DNA of 64,000 bases, taken from positions 1 through 64,000 of the forward strand of contig LGRX02033494.1 in NCBI GenBank assembly GCA_001247695.2. The letters run 5' to 3'. This stretch comes from Cymbomonas tetramitiformis. Lineage: Eukaryota; Chlorophyta; Pyramimonadophyceae; Pyramimonadales; Pyramimonadaceae. Positions 24,229-34,613 of this stretch are shown piece after piece. The notes beneath the pieces were generated by a model. That model saw only the letters and a list, made by a program, of their open reading frames with translations, was not told where the DNA came from and did no database searches. Made by a program: the position numbers and the translations under genes. Positions within the stretch are counted from its first letter, which is position 1. Every line of letters starts with the position of its first letter.

Positions 24229-24419
24229 CCTGATAACTTGAACATATTTCTTTTCTTTATTTTCTTCCTTATTTTCTTTCTTTCTTTTTATATTTTCTGC
24301 TGTTTTTGGTGTGTAATATTAACTTCACAGTCTTATATTCCACTGTTTTATTGCATATGCATTAAGAATAACATGTCCCCGACGTATAACGGAAAGGTAA
24401 CACAAAAATAGGGCGATAC

Positions 24420-25617
24420 CTTGTACACGTCGATGGGAGAGCCGTCCGGAGAGGAAAGCATCTTCTCGAAGGCAACCGTTGTGGCGGAGTTCTTCAGCTT
24501 CTCGGAAGTGAAGCGACCACCGAAAACGGGAAGGGCTTCTTTGATGGCGTCTTGGGTTTCTTTGGAAACAACGGCCTTCCCCTTTTTATCCATGGGTTGG
24601 CAGGCATGGGTGCCTTCGTGTCTAAAGAGCAGTAGGTGGCCTTCGGCTGCGGGAAGGTCGATGCGGACCAAAGTAGCCCGGGCACCACAGGTAATAACTT
24701 CCATGGGTTCTTGACACTTTTTGCATGGAGGGCCTTCAATCTGAAAGAAGAAAAGAAAAGCGTAAGGTCCTACTGGAAAAGTGGGGAAAGTGTACGGGAA
24801 AACCTTGGGATTAAAATACCTCAACGCCGAGGAAAGCGGAAGCGGAGCGTTTGCCACGTTGTTGAGAACTTGTCTGAACGAACTCTTTGTCATGGGTTTT
24901 AAAGAAAGAGCACTCCGTATTCCTGCAAAGTTTTTCTCCAAGGCAGTTTTGAAGTCGAACCTGAGAGTTGCAGTCCTTGACAGCATCTTGTCGGGTTACC
25001 TCCGCCCAAGTTGTGGCGCAGGCGTGGGACCAAGAACGGTTCGTGACATGGAAGTCAAGTTTGTTCAGCGGTAGACCGCCCTTCCCGGTTGGTTTAGGAA
25101 GAGGTGAGGACATGTGGTGACCAAAAGTTACATTGCCATCGACGTCGAAGGGGACCTTGTTCACACGTTTGCAATCTGCGGGCCACTTAAAAGAAGAGGC
25201 GTGACTGGAAGTCGAGTCGGACTTGGAAAGGTTTGTCGAAGCGACGGACTCCGTGGGCTTGGGCTTCGTGTTTGGTGAGAACCGGGGAGTCTTGCACTCG
25301 CCGGTGTAAATAATGTCTTCTTCATCATCGCTGTCATCGCTTTCGCTGTCGCTTACCAAGATTGGCATGTTGTCGTCGGTAGGAGTACCGTACACATTGT
25401 GCAAGAAGCCCGAGTGAACGGGAAACAGGTCCAAAGAGCAAGCAACGGAGTCATCGTACTCGGAGGTGACGGAAAGATCTTCTTTCTTGTCAAGACTAAA
25501 AACATTGCAAAGTGTGTCGCTAGTCACAAAAGGGTCTCCAAGATGCCAAACAATGGGAATTTCACGAACGACATCCCCGGTTTCAAGGCAGCGAAAAGTA
25601 ACAAATTGAGTGGACAT
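24420..25617 (-). CDS. Element D1 transposase, N-terminal part (WRKY/GCM1- or FLYWCH-like zinc domain)
   Basis: Two exons are visible on the minus strand, 25617-24821 and 24740-24420. A donor (GTATCG) follows the second, so the gene continued into lost sequence. The start is the ATG at 25617. An N-terminal acidic-serine region (SDSESDDSDDEED) precedes a Cys/His domain: C-x4-C-x4-C (CLGEKLCRNTEC), then after the intron PPCKKC...C...H...EGTHAC. This layout fits the DNA-binding zinc finger found at the start of Mutator-like transposases. The matching C-terminal exon is preserved in D2 (52931-55234). The function in DNA end binding is inferred from family architecture. Confidence 0.6.
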
Positions 25618-26071
25618 TGCATTAGCCCTAGGAAGTCGGTAAAATAAATGCACTCCCGAAGTGAAAGTGTCGAGGAGAGGCCTTAAAAAACTCTAGTCGC
25701 CAAAATAAAAGGCGACGCCGAAATAAAATCGAGTCGAGGCGACGGCTGGGAAATTTTCGAGTCGAGTCGAGAACGACACCGACCAAACGAGTCTAGCTGT
25801 TTCGGAAAGAGAGGCGAAGGAAAAAATCGAGTCGAGTGTCGAGTCGAGGCGAAACCTTCAAAATATTCGACTCGAGGAAACGCTTTGAAAATTTAATAAA
25901 AAAATTTCGAGGCGAAAAAAAAAATCGAGTCGAGAACGACACTGACCAAAGGAGTCGACGTGTTTCGGAAAGAGAAGTCGAAGAAAACCGGAAGACAGTT
26001 GAGAGCTAGTAAAGAACTCTAGCCGCCAAATAAAAAGCGCAAAGATTTAAAGTCAAAAGAAACAAGCAAAG
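25618..26071. promoter_or_regulatory. Element D divergent promoter region with GAGTCGAG repeats
   Basis: At least eight TCGAGTCGAG/GAGTCGAGG motifs lie here. A segment of about 50 bp occurs twice: GAACGACAC(C/T)GACCAAA...GTTTCGGAAAGAGA near 25768 and 25938. ACTCTAG(T/C)CGCCAAA also occurs twice (about 25690 and 26019). The two genes of D start on either side. Confidence 0.7.
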
Positions 26072-29000
26072 ATGCCTGCAAAAAAAGGATACACCAAGAA
26101 GTCCGGGGATGGCAACACGGAAAGGTTGGTTTACGCGGACGTGATGGAACAGCGTTTCGTTGAGCAGAAAGTGCTGAAGCTCGCTGACTGCTCTTTCGCT
26201 GACAACCCAAGAGGACACAATCACAACGGTGTCAACGTGGAGAAGTCCGTTGAGAAAAACGGCATCGACCTTTCCCAAACCATGATCTGGCGCCGCGCCA
26301 AAAAAGGAGATCCTAAGGCCCACGGGTAAGTTTCACTAAACCTTCTTCAAGAACTGCGCTGACAAAAGGTAGAGGAGACAAGTGTGAAAAAGCGTTCATC
26401 GATGAACGCTTTTTAAAAAACACTGCTAAAGAAACAAGTGTTTTAACCGGTTTAAAGAAAAGTGTTCATCGATGAACGCTTTCTTTATTTTGTTTCTGAA
26501 GCTTGAGTATTTTAAACTGTTTTTAAGAAAGCGTTCATCGATGAGCGCTTTTCTTAGTTTTCCTTGTATTTTTCCTAAAACTTTGCGCTTTGGAGTTGCA
26601 AAAGCTGCGATATTTCTGTGTGATTCAGCTTTTTTCTCAGGAAAAATACAAGGAAAACTAAGAAAAGCGTTCATCGATGAACGCTTTCTTAAAAACAGTT
26701 TAAAATACTGAAGCTTCAGAAACAAAATAAAGAAAGCGTTCATCGATGAACACTTTTCTTTAAACCGGTCAAAACACTTGTTTCTTTAGCAGTGTTTTTT
26801 AAAAAGCGTTCATCGATGAACGCTTTTGCGTTCATCGATGAACGCTTTTCTTATTCAGCAAAAAAAGGTTAGTGCTTGAACTCTTCTTGGTTTTGCATGG
26901 TGACTTTCTTCTTGTTTATTTGCTGTTCATCTGCAGGTCTACTGACTCCCTTCGGGACTCTTGCTCGAAAGAAGAACATGCGGTGTCAGAGCGAGTGTTG
27001 CTTGTAGATGTTACATCCTCAGAAGATGAGGAAGATTCTTGCAGGAAGAACCATGTTCCCATTAGCTGGTATAATGTTCCAAACGTGGCAGTAGCTAAGA
27101 GGAAACTCAAGAATAAAAAAGACGCTGAGCGCAACGCAAAAAAACGTAGGACGCAATGTCCTTTGTGGATGCTAGACAGCCAGTGGTAGCTTTAGCTGAA
27201 GTAAACACTTTATATATTTTTTTATAAATAGTTTCTCTAACCCTTTAACCCATGTTCTTTGTCGTTTTAAATGGCGTGCTGTGTTTGTTTTTGTTTTCAG
27301 TAAGAGGTACATTGCCATTGACGGACATGGTAGGCACGAGTTTTTCACTCGTGCCTTCCAAGATGGCGCCGTGGTAGGCGGAAAAAAACTAGAGGCCCGG
27401 GACAAAAGGTTTCTGGAATGCAACGTCATCGTGGTGTCGGAGGACATCACGAAGGAGGAGGTTACATGCCTCGCCCTCTCGCGCATCGTCCAGAACGAGA
27501 AGGGGTCCAAGAAAAAAACTTTTTTCGACGACTACACCTCCTTCAAATGGCTGATGTCCTCCATTGACAAGACCGTGGCCAAACCACAGAAGTTGGTTGT
27601 TTTGTTCTCTCACATCGACCCTTCGTTATACTCGTTGATGTTCTTCAAGAGGATGGCCCACATCCACGAAAAGGTGATCGGGCCCGACGAGCGGCTGGAG
27701 GCCTTGCTTCGCGAGAACTGCGAAGCTTTGGGGAAGGATTCCCCCTACGGCTTCAACTCCTTGTTCGACAACAAGGAATTCCAACGTCTTAATCCGACAC
27801 AAAGATATCAGGTACGGTCGAAGCCGGTCTTTATTTTATTGTGTTACATGCAACCATCACGCCTGAAGACAAACACATGTCTCAGGTTTTCCTGAAAGTG
27901 AACGAGAACGTCAAGTTCGCCGTGAAGGACGAGAATGGCGAGCTCCACTTGAAGAAGAAGAAGCAATGCGCGACTTTGGGCTTCGTCGGAACCACACGCG
28001 CCTTCACGGACTTGTGTTCGTTTGTGCTGCTTCGTCAAGAAGTCCGCTCACAGCTAGAGCTTCAAAGCTCTAAGGGGAAGGCGAAAAAAACTGAAGAGGC
28101 GTCCAAGTTCTTGGAGGACATGAGCGCCGGAAAGTAAGTCCATCTACCACGGTTTGGTTAAAGCCGTGAACTATTTTTTTATGCGGAAAGGTGATGGGTG
28201 TTAAACTTTTGTTTACAGGTACGATGGTACTTTCTTCGACGCCAACGAGACTTGCTCCAAGACCAGTAACTTGGCTCGCCTGAACCGGGATGTCGAGCCG
28301 AAAGTCGTGCAGGACATGCTGAAGAAGCACAACGAGATGGTTGAGTGGGAGGAGACTGCTGTGGAGGCTCAGGAGAGTGGCGTCGAGACCCTTGCGGAAG
28401 TTGCAGCTGGTGAGACGGGTGGGGATGTTGAAGAGGAAAAGGAAGAGACGCAGGAAGGTGCGTCGGTTGGGGATGATGACGAGGTAGGCGATGGGGATGA
28501 GGAGGTAGAAGGTGAGGAACCGGTTGGTGAGGAAGATGGTCAGGAGAACGAGGAGGAGGAGAACGAAGAGGAAGAGGAGGGCGATGAGGAGGGCGATGAG
28601 GAGGAGGATGGAAAGTTTGACTTTGAAAAGGAGTCGGATGAGGTTCGTGAAACACGTGAAGATCGGAAGCGGAAGAGACAGGAAGTGGCGGATTGGTTTG
28701 CGGCGGAGGACGCGGGGGAACATGTCCCAAAATCAAAGAAGCAGAGAAAGGATCTAACTAAGAAGAGGGCGGAGATGGGGAAGCTACGTCAAGAGTTGCA
28801 GGCCTTTGAGGAGGAGGATGCCGCTTACGCGGCTTGGCTTAGCGACAAGGAGAAACAGAAGGATGAGCAGGACATGGAGGACGGCCCGGCCCCCTGCGCG
28901 GAATGGATGAAGCCTTGGGTTGGGGTGTCGCGAGGGAACCCGGACTACGAAGGGTTGCGACAATGGAAGATGGCAGGCGGAACGCTCCGAAATGGAACGC

Positions 29001-30525
29001 GGCAGAAGGGACCGGTGAAGGAGAGCATTGAGATTGGGCAGTTCTTGAAGATGAATGAGGAGGCGTTGAAGCCTGGTGTACGGCATCATGTGCACAATAT
29101 TGTGTCCGTGGAGGTGCCGAAGGTGGTAGCGGTGAAGAACCAGAAGACGACGCGTGGCACGAAGGTGAAGGATGAGAAGGTGGAGTACGTCTTGGAGTTA
29201 ATCCATCAACACGGACACGCCGAGTCTGAGAAGTTGTTGGTGTTGACATCGGTTGCCATGAACTCCCAAGGCATCCCGCTGTTGCAGCTGTACTTCGGCG
29301 AAGCTCTCGGGGCCATGGACGTCATCACGCACAACGCGGCGGAAGATAAGTTTTGTGTGGCGGCGGTCATCACGGATGTTCCGTGGGGCCATGAGAGCAA
29401 GACCGGGTACAACACGAAGGTGGATTGGGATGCGTTCGCAGTCAAGTTGGACGAGCTGTGCGCGAACAACGATGGCATGTCGAGGTTCATAAATACGCCG
29501 ATCTGGGAAAGGTGGACGGAGACACCATTGTGTGTGCCTTAGGCGACAGTGAAGCCCTTCGAGCTTTGGAGGCGGGCTGGAAGGCGTTGAAGCACCCGGT
29601 AGGATCGATGTAACACTTGTTGCTTTGAAGGCACCCTTTTATTTTTGTTTTTTTTGTTACGTTTCTTAAAGGGAGGGAAAAGGGGGGAAGGATCACAGGT
29701 GTACAAGACAATGCCGGGGTACATCGTGACGGAGGGGAACCGCAACAACGCGACTTTCACGAACACTCCAAAGTCCGTGGGACACCAGTACACGACTTTT
29801 GCACGGAAGCTGGAGGCTCCGAAGTTGGACTTCAAGACCAGCATCCAAACCAGGGGGCAGCAATGTAAGGACCTTGACTTTGATTATTTCCCGCTGAATT
29901 GTTGGACTGGAAACATTTTGCGTGCCCTAAGTTACCAAGAGGTGAAGGCTTTTGAGAAGGCCTTGGAAAAGCACCTGGCTGAGAGCTGGGAACCAAGCTG
30001 GAAGGAAATGGATGAGGAGCAGAGGATGGACATCGTTCAGACCGAGGTAGAACATCAGGCACGACCTTTCCAAGCTGTTCAAGTGCAGGATACCTTCAAG
30101 CACGATTGCGCCGTAGTGGGATGCTTGAAGGGCGGTAAGCCCTGCGAAGAGCATGGCAAGACCTTGGTGGTGGGACAGAAAAAGGTGGAGCTCATGGAGC
30201 TGTTGGTGGAGCGGTACACAACCGACATCGACATGGTGGTGCTGGACCCGTTCATGGGAAGTGGTGCGTGTCATTGTGGATGCATTGGTTTTGCCGCGAG
30301 GGACACGCCGGGGTATTGAAAGATGTTAAGTGTTCCGCAGGAACCACTGGGATTGGAGCGCTTCGCATGGGACGCGCCTTCATCGGCGTGGAGAGGAAGC
30401 GTGCAAACTTCATGAGCGCGGTGCACTATTTATCTCACGCGGTGTTCTGCTGCGCGAAGCGCCATGTGGGGGATCTTGGATTGAGTGAGCCGTACCGGAA
30501 GATGAAAGTGACAAACGTGAAGTAG
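26072..30525 (+). CDS. ParB-like domain fused to a beta-class DNA amino-methyltransferase, 7 exons
   Basis: Exons: 26072-26325, 26937-27185, 27301-27811, 27886-28133, 28219-29598, 29699-30263 (29672 is an alternative start) and 30341-30525. A ParB/Srx-like segment (IAIDGHGRHEFF, about 27307-27500) is followed by a long acidic linker (28430-28640) and a Lys-rich patch. Then comes a methyltransferase with motif IV DVPWG (29375-29389) ahead of motif I DPFMGSG (30243-30263), continued across the intron by TTGIGALRMGRAFIGVE. The order IV then I is the beta class of N4-cytosine/N6-adenine enzymes. ParB-like plus methyltransferase fusions are known in phages and bacteria, so a prokaryotic or viral origin followed by intron gain is likely. 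The frame shifts near 29.5 kb (between DELCANNDG and TIVCALGD), so this copy may be inactive. Confidence 0.75.
26390..26825. mobile_element. Foldback (MITE-like) insertion in intron 1 of the methyltransferase gene
   Basis: Arms 26390-26576 and 26639-26825 are inverted copies of about 187 bp around a loop of about 60 bp. The region holds seven copies of GCGTTCATCGATGAACGC or close variants (26392, 26462, 26531, 26667, 26736, 26806 and 26828). The central 12-mer TTCATCGATGAA also sits in every terminal repeat unit of element D. Confidence 0.85.
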
Positions 30526-32528
30526 AACATCGAAAGTTCGTGAAAGTTAGTTAGGGATCTTGGCGGGGAAAGAAGTATGTTTTGAACCTAACTGGGGGGC
30601 CGGCCACCCGGACTTGTGGTTAGTAGTGGTCCGCGAAAGCACGTGAAAAAACAATGGAGAACGTAGTTGGTCAATGCACGAAGACGAGTAGGCGATGGGG
30701 CGAAGGGCACTAGAAAAGGTGAAGTCGTGTTAAACTCTGGAGGCAAAACATGCGCGCCGGTAACTTTGTTTTGAATATTGATTTGAAGCTGTATATTTCA
30801 TGTGATGTTAAGAGCGAAAAGTTTAGGTCTAAGGAAGAATAAAGTATACCAGTCCACAATGACGACAACTTTTAATATACGAAAGACTAGTGGCTGAATG
30901 TAAAGTTTATCTACAAACCACACACGGCTTACATTTTATACCAACCAATTCTTTAAATATTTCCAGTCTAAACAAGCTATAATGTTCGCCTACGTCTCAC
31001 ATCGGCATGAGGTGCAAAGTTGCTCGAAATGTTCAGAGTTTCTGAACGGCCTAGAACAGTTACACCTCGGCTGGTCCCAGCGGCGGGGACAATTGAGCAT
31101 GGTGAAAAGCGTCCAGTGACATCCCGGAGTCCCGCTAGGAAGGTCTGCTGGGACAATCATTGTCCGCGGTGTTGTCCACTCGTTGCCAGCACGGTCGGGG
31201 TAGGCTCCATCGCGCGCCATCAGTTCAAAAACTAAATGCGAACGCGTGCGACGGACGAAGCGCCAACTGGCGAACCCGGCGTCTCTTCTTCCACGTTCCA
31301 TGTTGCGCACGTTGTAATGAGTTGAAAGGCGCCACTGCTCAAGCTGGCAATCGTTACAGCGCAAGTGTTGAATGTTGTGGGTTGCAATCATCTCACGGTC
31401 ATGAGGTCCGGCAAGAAAGTAGTCAACAAACTTGTAAACGGAAGGCATGTTGTCGTGTGACTTTTAATTGTGCGGTGTAGGTTTTTAAGGGTTTGCGCGA
31501 TTAATGTTTTTAGTCCGCGTTTGTGCTTTATTTAAGAGAAGTCCTGGCACGCGCCGTAAACTCGAGTTCGTGAGCTAGCGGTTGTAGGTTGTTTTATGCC
31601 GGGAAGAAGATAAAAAAAAAACGGGGCAAACACAAAAAAAAATAGGGACGAAGTGAACAAAAAATATTCCTGAAATTGCAAAGAAATCGGGGTTTTTTGA
31701 AGAAATTTCAAAAAATTTAGAAAAACCCCCAAAAAGGGCATATAAAACTAGAAAAAATAAAAGGGGTTCATCGATGAACCCCCAAAAACATATTTCATAA
31801 AAATCAGACGTATAAAGTGTGATTTTGCTACCGAGTTTCGAAAAAAAATTTGAAGCTGGAGAATGCGTGAAATATGGTACAAATTCAATGGAAAATTTGT
31901 GTTTTCTTAACACAAAAAAACCCATAAACTTTCCTTAATTCAGGCTGACAAAGATGATTTTTTTAGTTAAAATCAGGAATATTTCTTAAACCCTAAAACA
32001 ACCGGGAAATTAAATAAAATTACATTCAACTCGGGAAAATCTTAAACCCTAGATTCGGTCAAATTTTCGATTTTTTCAGGGCCTCCCCTTGTAAAACTCC
32101 CCAACACCCAAAAAGGCCTGAAATTCATATAAAACTAGAAAAAATAAAAGGGGTTCATCGATGAACCCCCAAAAACATTTTTCATAAAAATCAGACGTAA
32201 AAAGTGTCATTTTGCTACCGAGTTTCGAAAAAAATTTTGAAGCTTAAAAATGCGTGAAATATTATACAAGTTCAATGGAAAATTTATGTTTTCTTAACAC
32301 AAAAAACCCCATAAACCTTCCTTAATTCAGGCTGAAAAAGATGATTTCTTTCGTGAAAATTAGGAATATTTCTTAAACCCTAAATCAACCGGAAAATTAA
32401 ATAAAATTACATTCCACTCGGGAAAATCTTAAACCCTAGATTCGGTCAAATTTTCGATTTTTTTAGGGCCTCCCATTGTAAAACTCCCGAACTCCCGAAA
32501 CTCCCAAACTCCCCAATTGCGTTTGGTG
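30526..32528. repeat. Element D1 right long terminal inverted repeat
   Basis: This block matches 51057 to about 52810 (left end of D2) in inverted orientation, and its distal part matches 56091-57402 directly. The outer 0.9 kb is a tandem of an approximately 386-bp AT-rich unit (anchors at 31739 and 32125), each with the palindrome GGGGTTCATCGATGAACCCC (31763-31782, 32150-32169). The end is ...CCAATTGCGTTTGGTG. Confidence 0.82.
30990..31448 (-). CDS. Small Cys-rich protein inside the D1 terminal repeat (152 aa)
   Basis: A single open frame with C-x2-C near residue 31 (RCNDC) and a C-terminal CNCSRPF...CTSCRC cluster that could bind zinc. A TTTATTT-rich promoter-like stretch and the terminal repeat lie upstream. 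A truncated copy lies at 56091-56323, and a diverged protein of similar size and layout occupies the equivalent place in the other end of D2 (52116-52538). I recognise no family. Conservation of an open frame in repeat ends suggests it is made. Confidence 0.5.
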   Translation of the reverse strand: MPSVYKFVDYFLAGPHDREMIATHNIQHLRCNDCQLEQWRLSTHYNVRNMERGRRDAGFASWRFVRRTRSHLVFELMARDGAYPDRAGNEWTTPRTMIVPADLPSGTPGCHWTLFTMLNCPRRWDQPRCNCSRPFRNSEHFEQLCTSCRCET

Positions 32529-32619
32529 GGGACACCGACTTCCACCAGGTCCATGTACCACCGTGCCTGCCGTCGGCTAAGCTCTCGTCCCGGGGACATT
32601 AGCCATTCCAGGGGGCGAT
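32529..32619 (-). mobile_element. 91-bp scrap of Gypsy-2-like RNase H region
   Basis: Reads on the minus strand as the ELSRRQARWYMDLVEVGVP-type segment and aligns to about 59376-59463 of Gypsy-2 at roughly 75-80 percent identity. It is trapped between the right end of D1 and the LTR of Gypsy-1. Confidence 0.8.
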
Positions 32620-33224
32620 TGTTCGGGGGTGCTCTCTAAGAGCTTCTAAGACTACTTACACAATGCAGGGAACCTAGTTCAATCCTACAAAGAGATATAT
32701 ATTGCTGTAAGCATGATACATATATGTGAATCGGATCTTTCTTAAATGTCGGAGTTACAACAGCCAGGTGTGGCTGTTCACAGTAACAAATTCAAAACTG
32801 TTTCATTCAGCCTGCTCGGCTGCTTTATGCCATGGTTTCCGATCTCGAACTTTCGAACATAACTCGATGTCGACTCCTGTCAGGTCCCATCATGCTTCAT
32901 GAGAACTCGATCTGTCACATCATAGAATCTGCCGACTAGCCCAGTTATATCATCACTATATTCCGAGCCACTCCATATCACTCTTAATGATTAGAACTGT
33001 GCTGACTCGGCAATATTGGAGGTCTACCAGCTTTCCCTCCAATTTCTCTGACTGCTGGTTTTCCCACCAAAACACACTTTCGGGTCAGGCATTTCTGTCA
33101 GTCATTTCTGTCAGACCCTCTTGTCATCTGGTCACATAAATGCCTGTCACTGGTGACTGTCATAGTACCCGTCACTCGTAGCTCTGACGCGCCGTCATTC
33201 TGTCTCGTGACTTACCCTAGCACA
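32620..33224 (-). repeat. Gypsy-1 3' LTR (about 605 bp)
   Basis: Read on the minus strand it starts TGTGCTAGGG directly after the polypurine tract and ends ...CCCGAACA at 32620, giving TG...CA ends. The second LTR is not in the window, so the length rests on the ends only. Confidence 0.7.
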
Positions 33225-33240
33225 ACTCTCCCCCCCTTTT
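33225..33240 (-). other. Gypsy-1 polypurine tract
   Basis: AAAAGGGGGGGAGAGT on the minus strand lies immediately before the LTR start. It is the expected primer for plus-strand DNA synthesis. Confidence 0.75.
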
Positions 33241-33566
33241 AGGCGCGCGCTTACGTCCTCGCTAGCGTTAGTGTTCGCCTGTATTTACATTGTCTGGGGA
33301 TCAACAAACATGCACAGTGATGCTGGCTTCTAAGCCTCGGGTTCTCGGGTCCCGTGCCCCTCAGTCCTTGGGTCTGAGTCCCCCTGGCTTCTAAGCCTCG
33401 GGTTCTTGGGTCCCGTGCCCCTCAGTCCTTGGGTCTGAGTCCCCTTCCGCGCTGGAGGTTTCCCGAGGTTCCGTCCCCGAATTACGCTGCCAACGCTTAA
33501 ACGGTTCTGTCGCCCTGGTACTCCTCTCGCTTTGCGGGTCTTGCGCTGCTTTGCGCCCTGAGGGTT

Positions 33567-34613
33567 TTAGACCCCAGTATCTTGTTCCTGCATCGAGATC
33601 TCGTCCGTCTGCGCTGTCAGGGTGGCGATGAGGTCCATGATAGCTGCTGCACTTTCCTCGCTCATGCGCTTGCCCAACTTCAGTCCACAGAACAGATGGT
33701 GCAACAAGGTGCGGGGAATCGCGTATACTGCTTGCGCTGACCCCATGCCTCGTGTTCTGGACGCTGAAACTCCTTCTTGCGATGTGTTCTCGTGCTTTCC
33801 CAGCACAGCTCTCGCGGGACATGGCGTTGCTTGAGTACACTGCAGCAGGGGTACGGGTAGCACGGCGTTCGTCCAGATATGTGTAGGTTTCATGTAAGGT
33901 GTCCCATACCTACAGTAGGAGACGGGGTGAGGATCGGGTAACCCCTTCATCACAGATCGCGTGTGCAGCCCTCGCAGAGCATCCCCAGCTGGGTTCTCAA
34001 TGAAGTAGTATGCTGGATCGTAGTACTCGATGATCTGCCGGGTACGTTTCACTCGTCGATCAGCCAGTTCCAGATCTGGTACTCCTATAGTCTTGGCCTT
34101 GCTGTACTCCTTACATGGTGGGCTCGCCCAGATCACGTCGAAGTGGTGTCGGGGGTACAGCTTGTAGTTCCAGTGGAGAATGTCCTCGGTGCATGTTGCT
34201 TGCCACTTGGGAAGAATATCCACTGTCACCACTTCGCAGCCGTCGAACTGTCGTTGGAACTGTTGTTCTACAGACCCAGTCCCACAGAAGAGGACGAGGA
34301 TCCTCACAGGATGTTGCACCGTTGTGAGATGCGGCTGATAGACCTGACTGGCACCCTTACTGTAAACCTTCGGAGTGGGGGCTCTCATTGCCATGAGCTG
34401 AGCCCTCTGCTCCTGCTGCTGGCCGTGCGTCTCCCTATGCCTCTTTTCTGGAGCCCTCCTCTGCTTCTCCTCATCGGCCTCAAAGGCTCTCAGAGGTTCC
34501 AGCCTGCCTCCCTTGCCCTCCAGGTCTTCTCGGGTCCGCCACTGGCTGTGACTGTGTGGTAATCCCTTCCACTTGGTCAACCACTCCTGTACTGACCCGC
34601 CAGTTTTCCCGCC
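33567..34613 (-). CDS. Gypsy-1 chromodomain plus C5-cytosine DNA methyltransferase
   Basis: The frame opens with the C-terminal half of a chromodomain (EWLTKWKGLPHSHSQWRTREDL) and runs into a C5-methyltransferase. Counting from the Met at 34580: motif I LFCGTGS at residues 97-103, motif IV SPPC with the catalytic Cys at 156 followed by KEYS, motif VI ENPAG at 195-199, and a motif VIII-like CRYG...IWTN at 223-238. It would methylate cytosine C5 in DNA. No replication-foci or BAH domain is seen, unlike host maintenance enzymes. The frame is -1 relative to pol. Methyltransferases inside retrotransposons were reported in charophytes and dinoflagellates; this fits that pattern. Motif VI is ENP rather than the usual ENV. 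Confidence 0.85.
   Translation of the reverse strand, partial: GGKTGGSVQEWLTKWKGLPHSHSQWRTREDLEGKGGRLEPLRAFEADEEKQRRAPEKRHRETHGQQQEQRAQLMAMRAPTPKVYSKGASQVYQPHLTTVQHPVRILVLFCGTGSVEQQFQRQFDGCEVVTVDILPKWQATCTEDILHWNYKLYPRHHFDVIWASPPCKEYSKAKTIGVPDLELADRRVKRTRQIIEYYDPAYYFIENPAGDALRGLHTRSVMKGLPDPHPVSYCRYGTPYMKPTHIWTNAVLPVPLLQCTQATPCPARAVLGKHENTSQEGVSASRTRGMGSAQAVYAIPRTLLHHLFCGLKLGKRMSEESAAAIMDLIATLTAQTDEISMQEQDTGV

Larger units (their letters stand above)
24229..32528 (+). mobile_element. Element D1: Mutator-like element carrying a DNA methyltransferase gene, left end missing
   Basis: D1 is identified by comparison with D2 (51.06-57.40 kb). It has a leftward gene fragment encoding an N-terminal zinc-binding part of a transposase, a divergent promoter region, a rightward ParB-methyltransferase gene, and a complete right end of nearly 2 kb that is an inverted match to the left end of D2. 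The left half of the transposase gene and the left terminal repeat are absent; the sequence runs straight into truncated element B. The right boundary ...GCGTTTGGTG is the same as in D2. Confidence 0.7.

Noticed and set aside
28070..28736. Minus-strand frames over the acidic linker (also 55374-56040)
   Set aside because: They are antisense to the Glu/Asp-rich coding region of the methyltransferase gene and are low-complexity Leu/Pro/His shadows.
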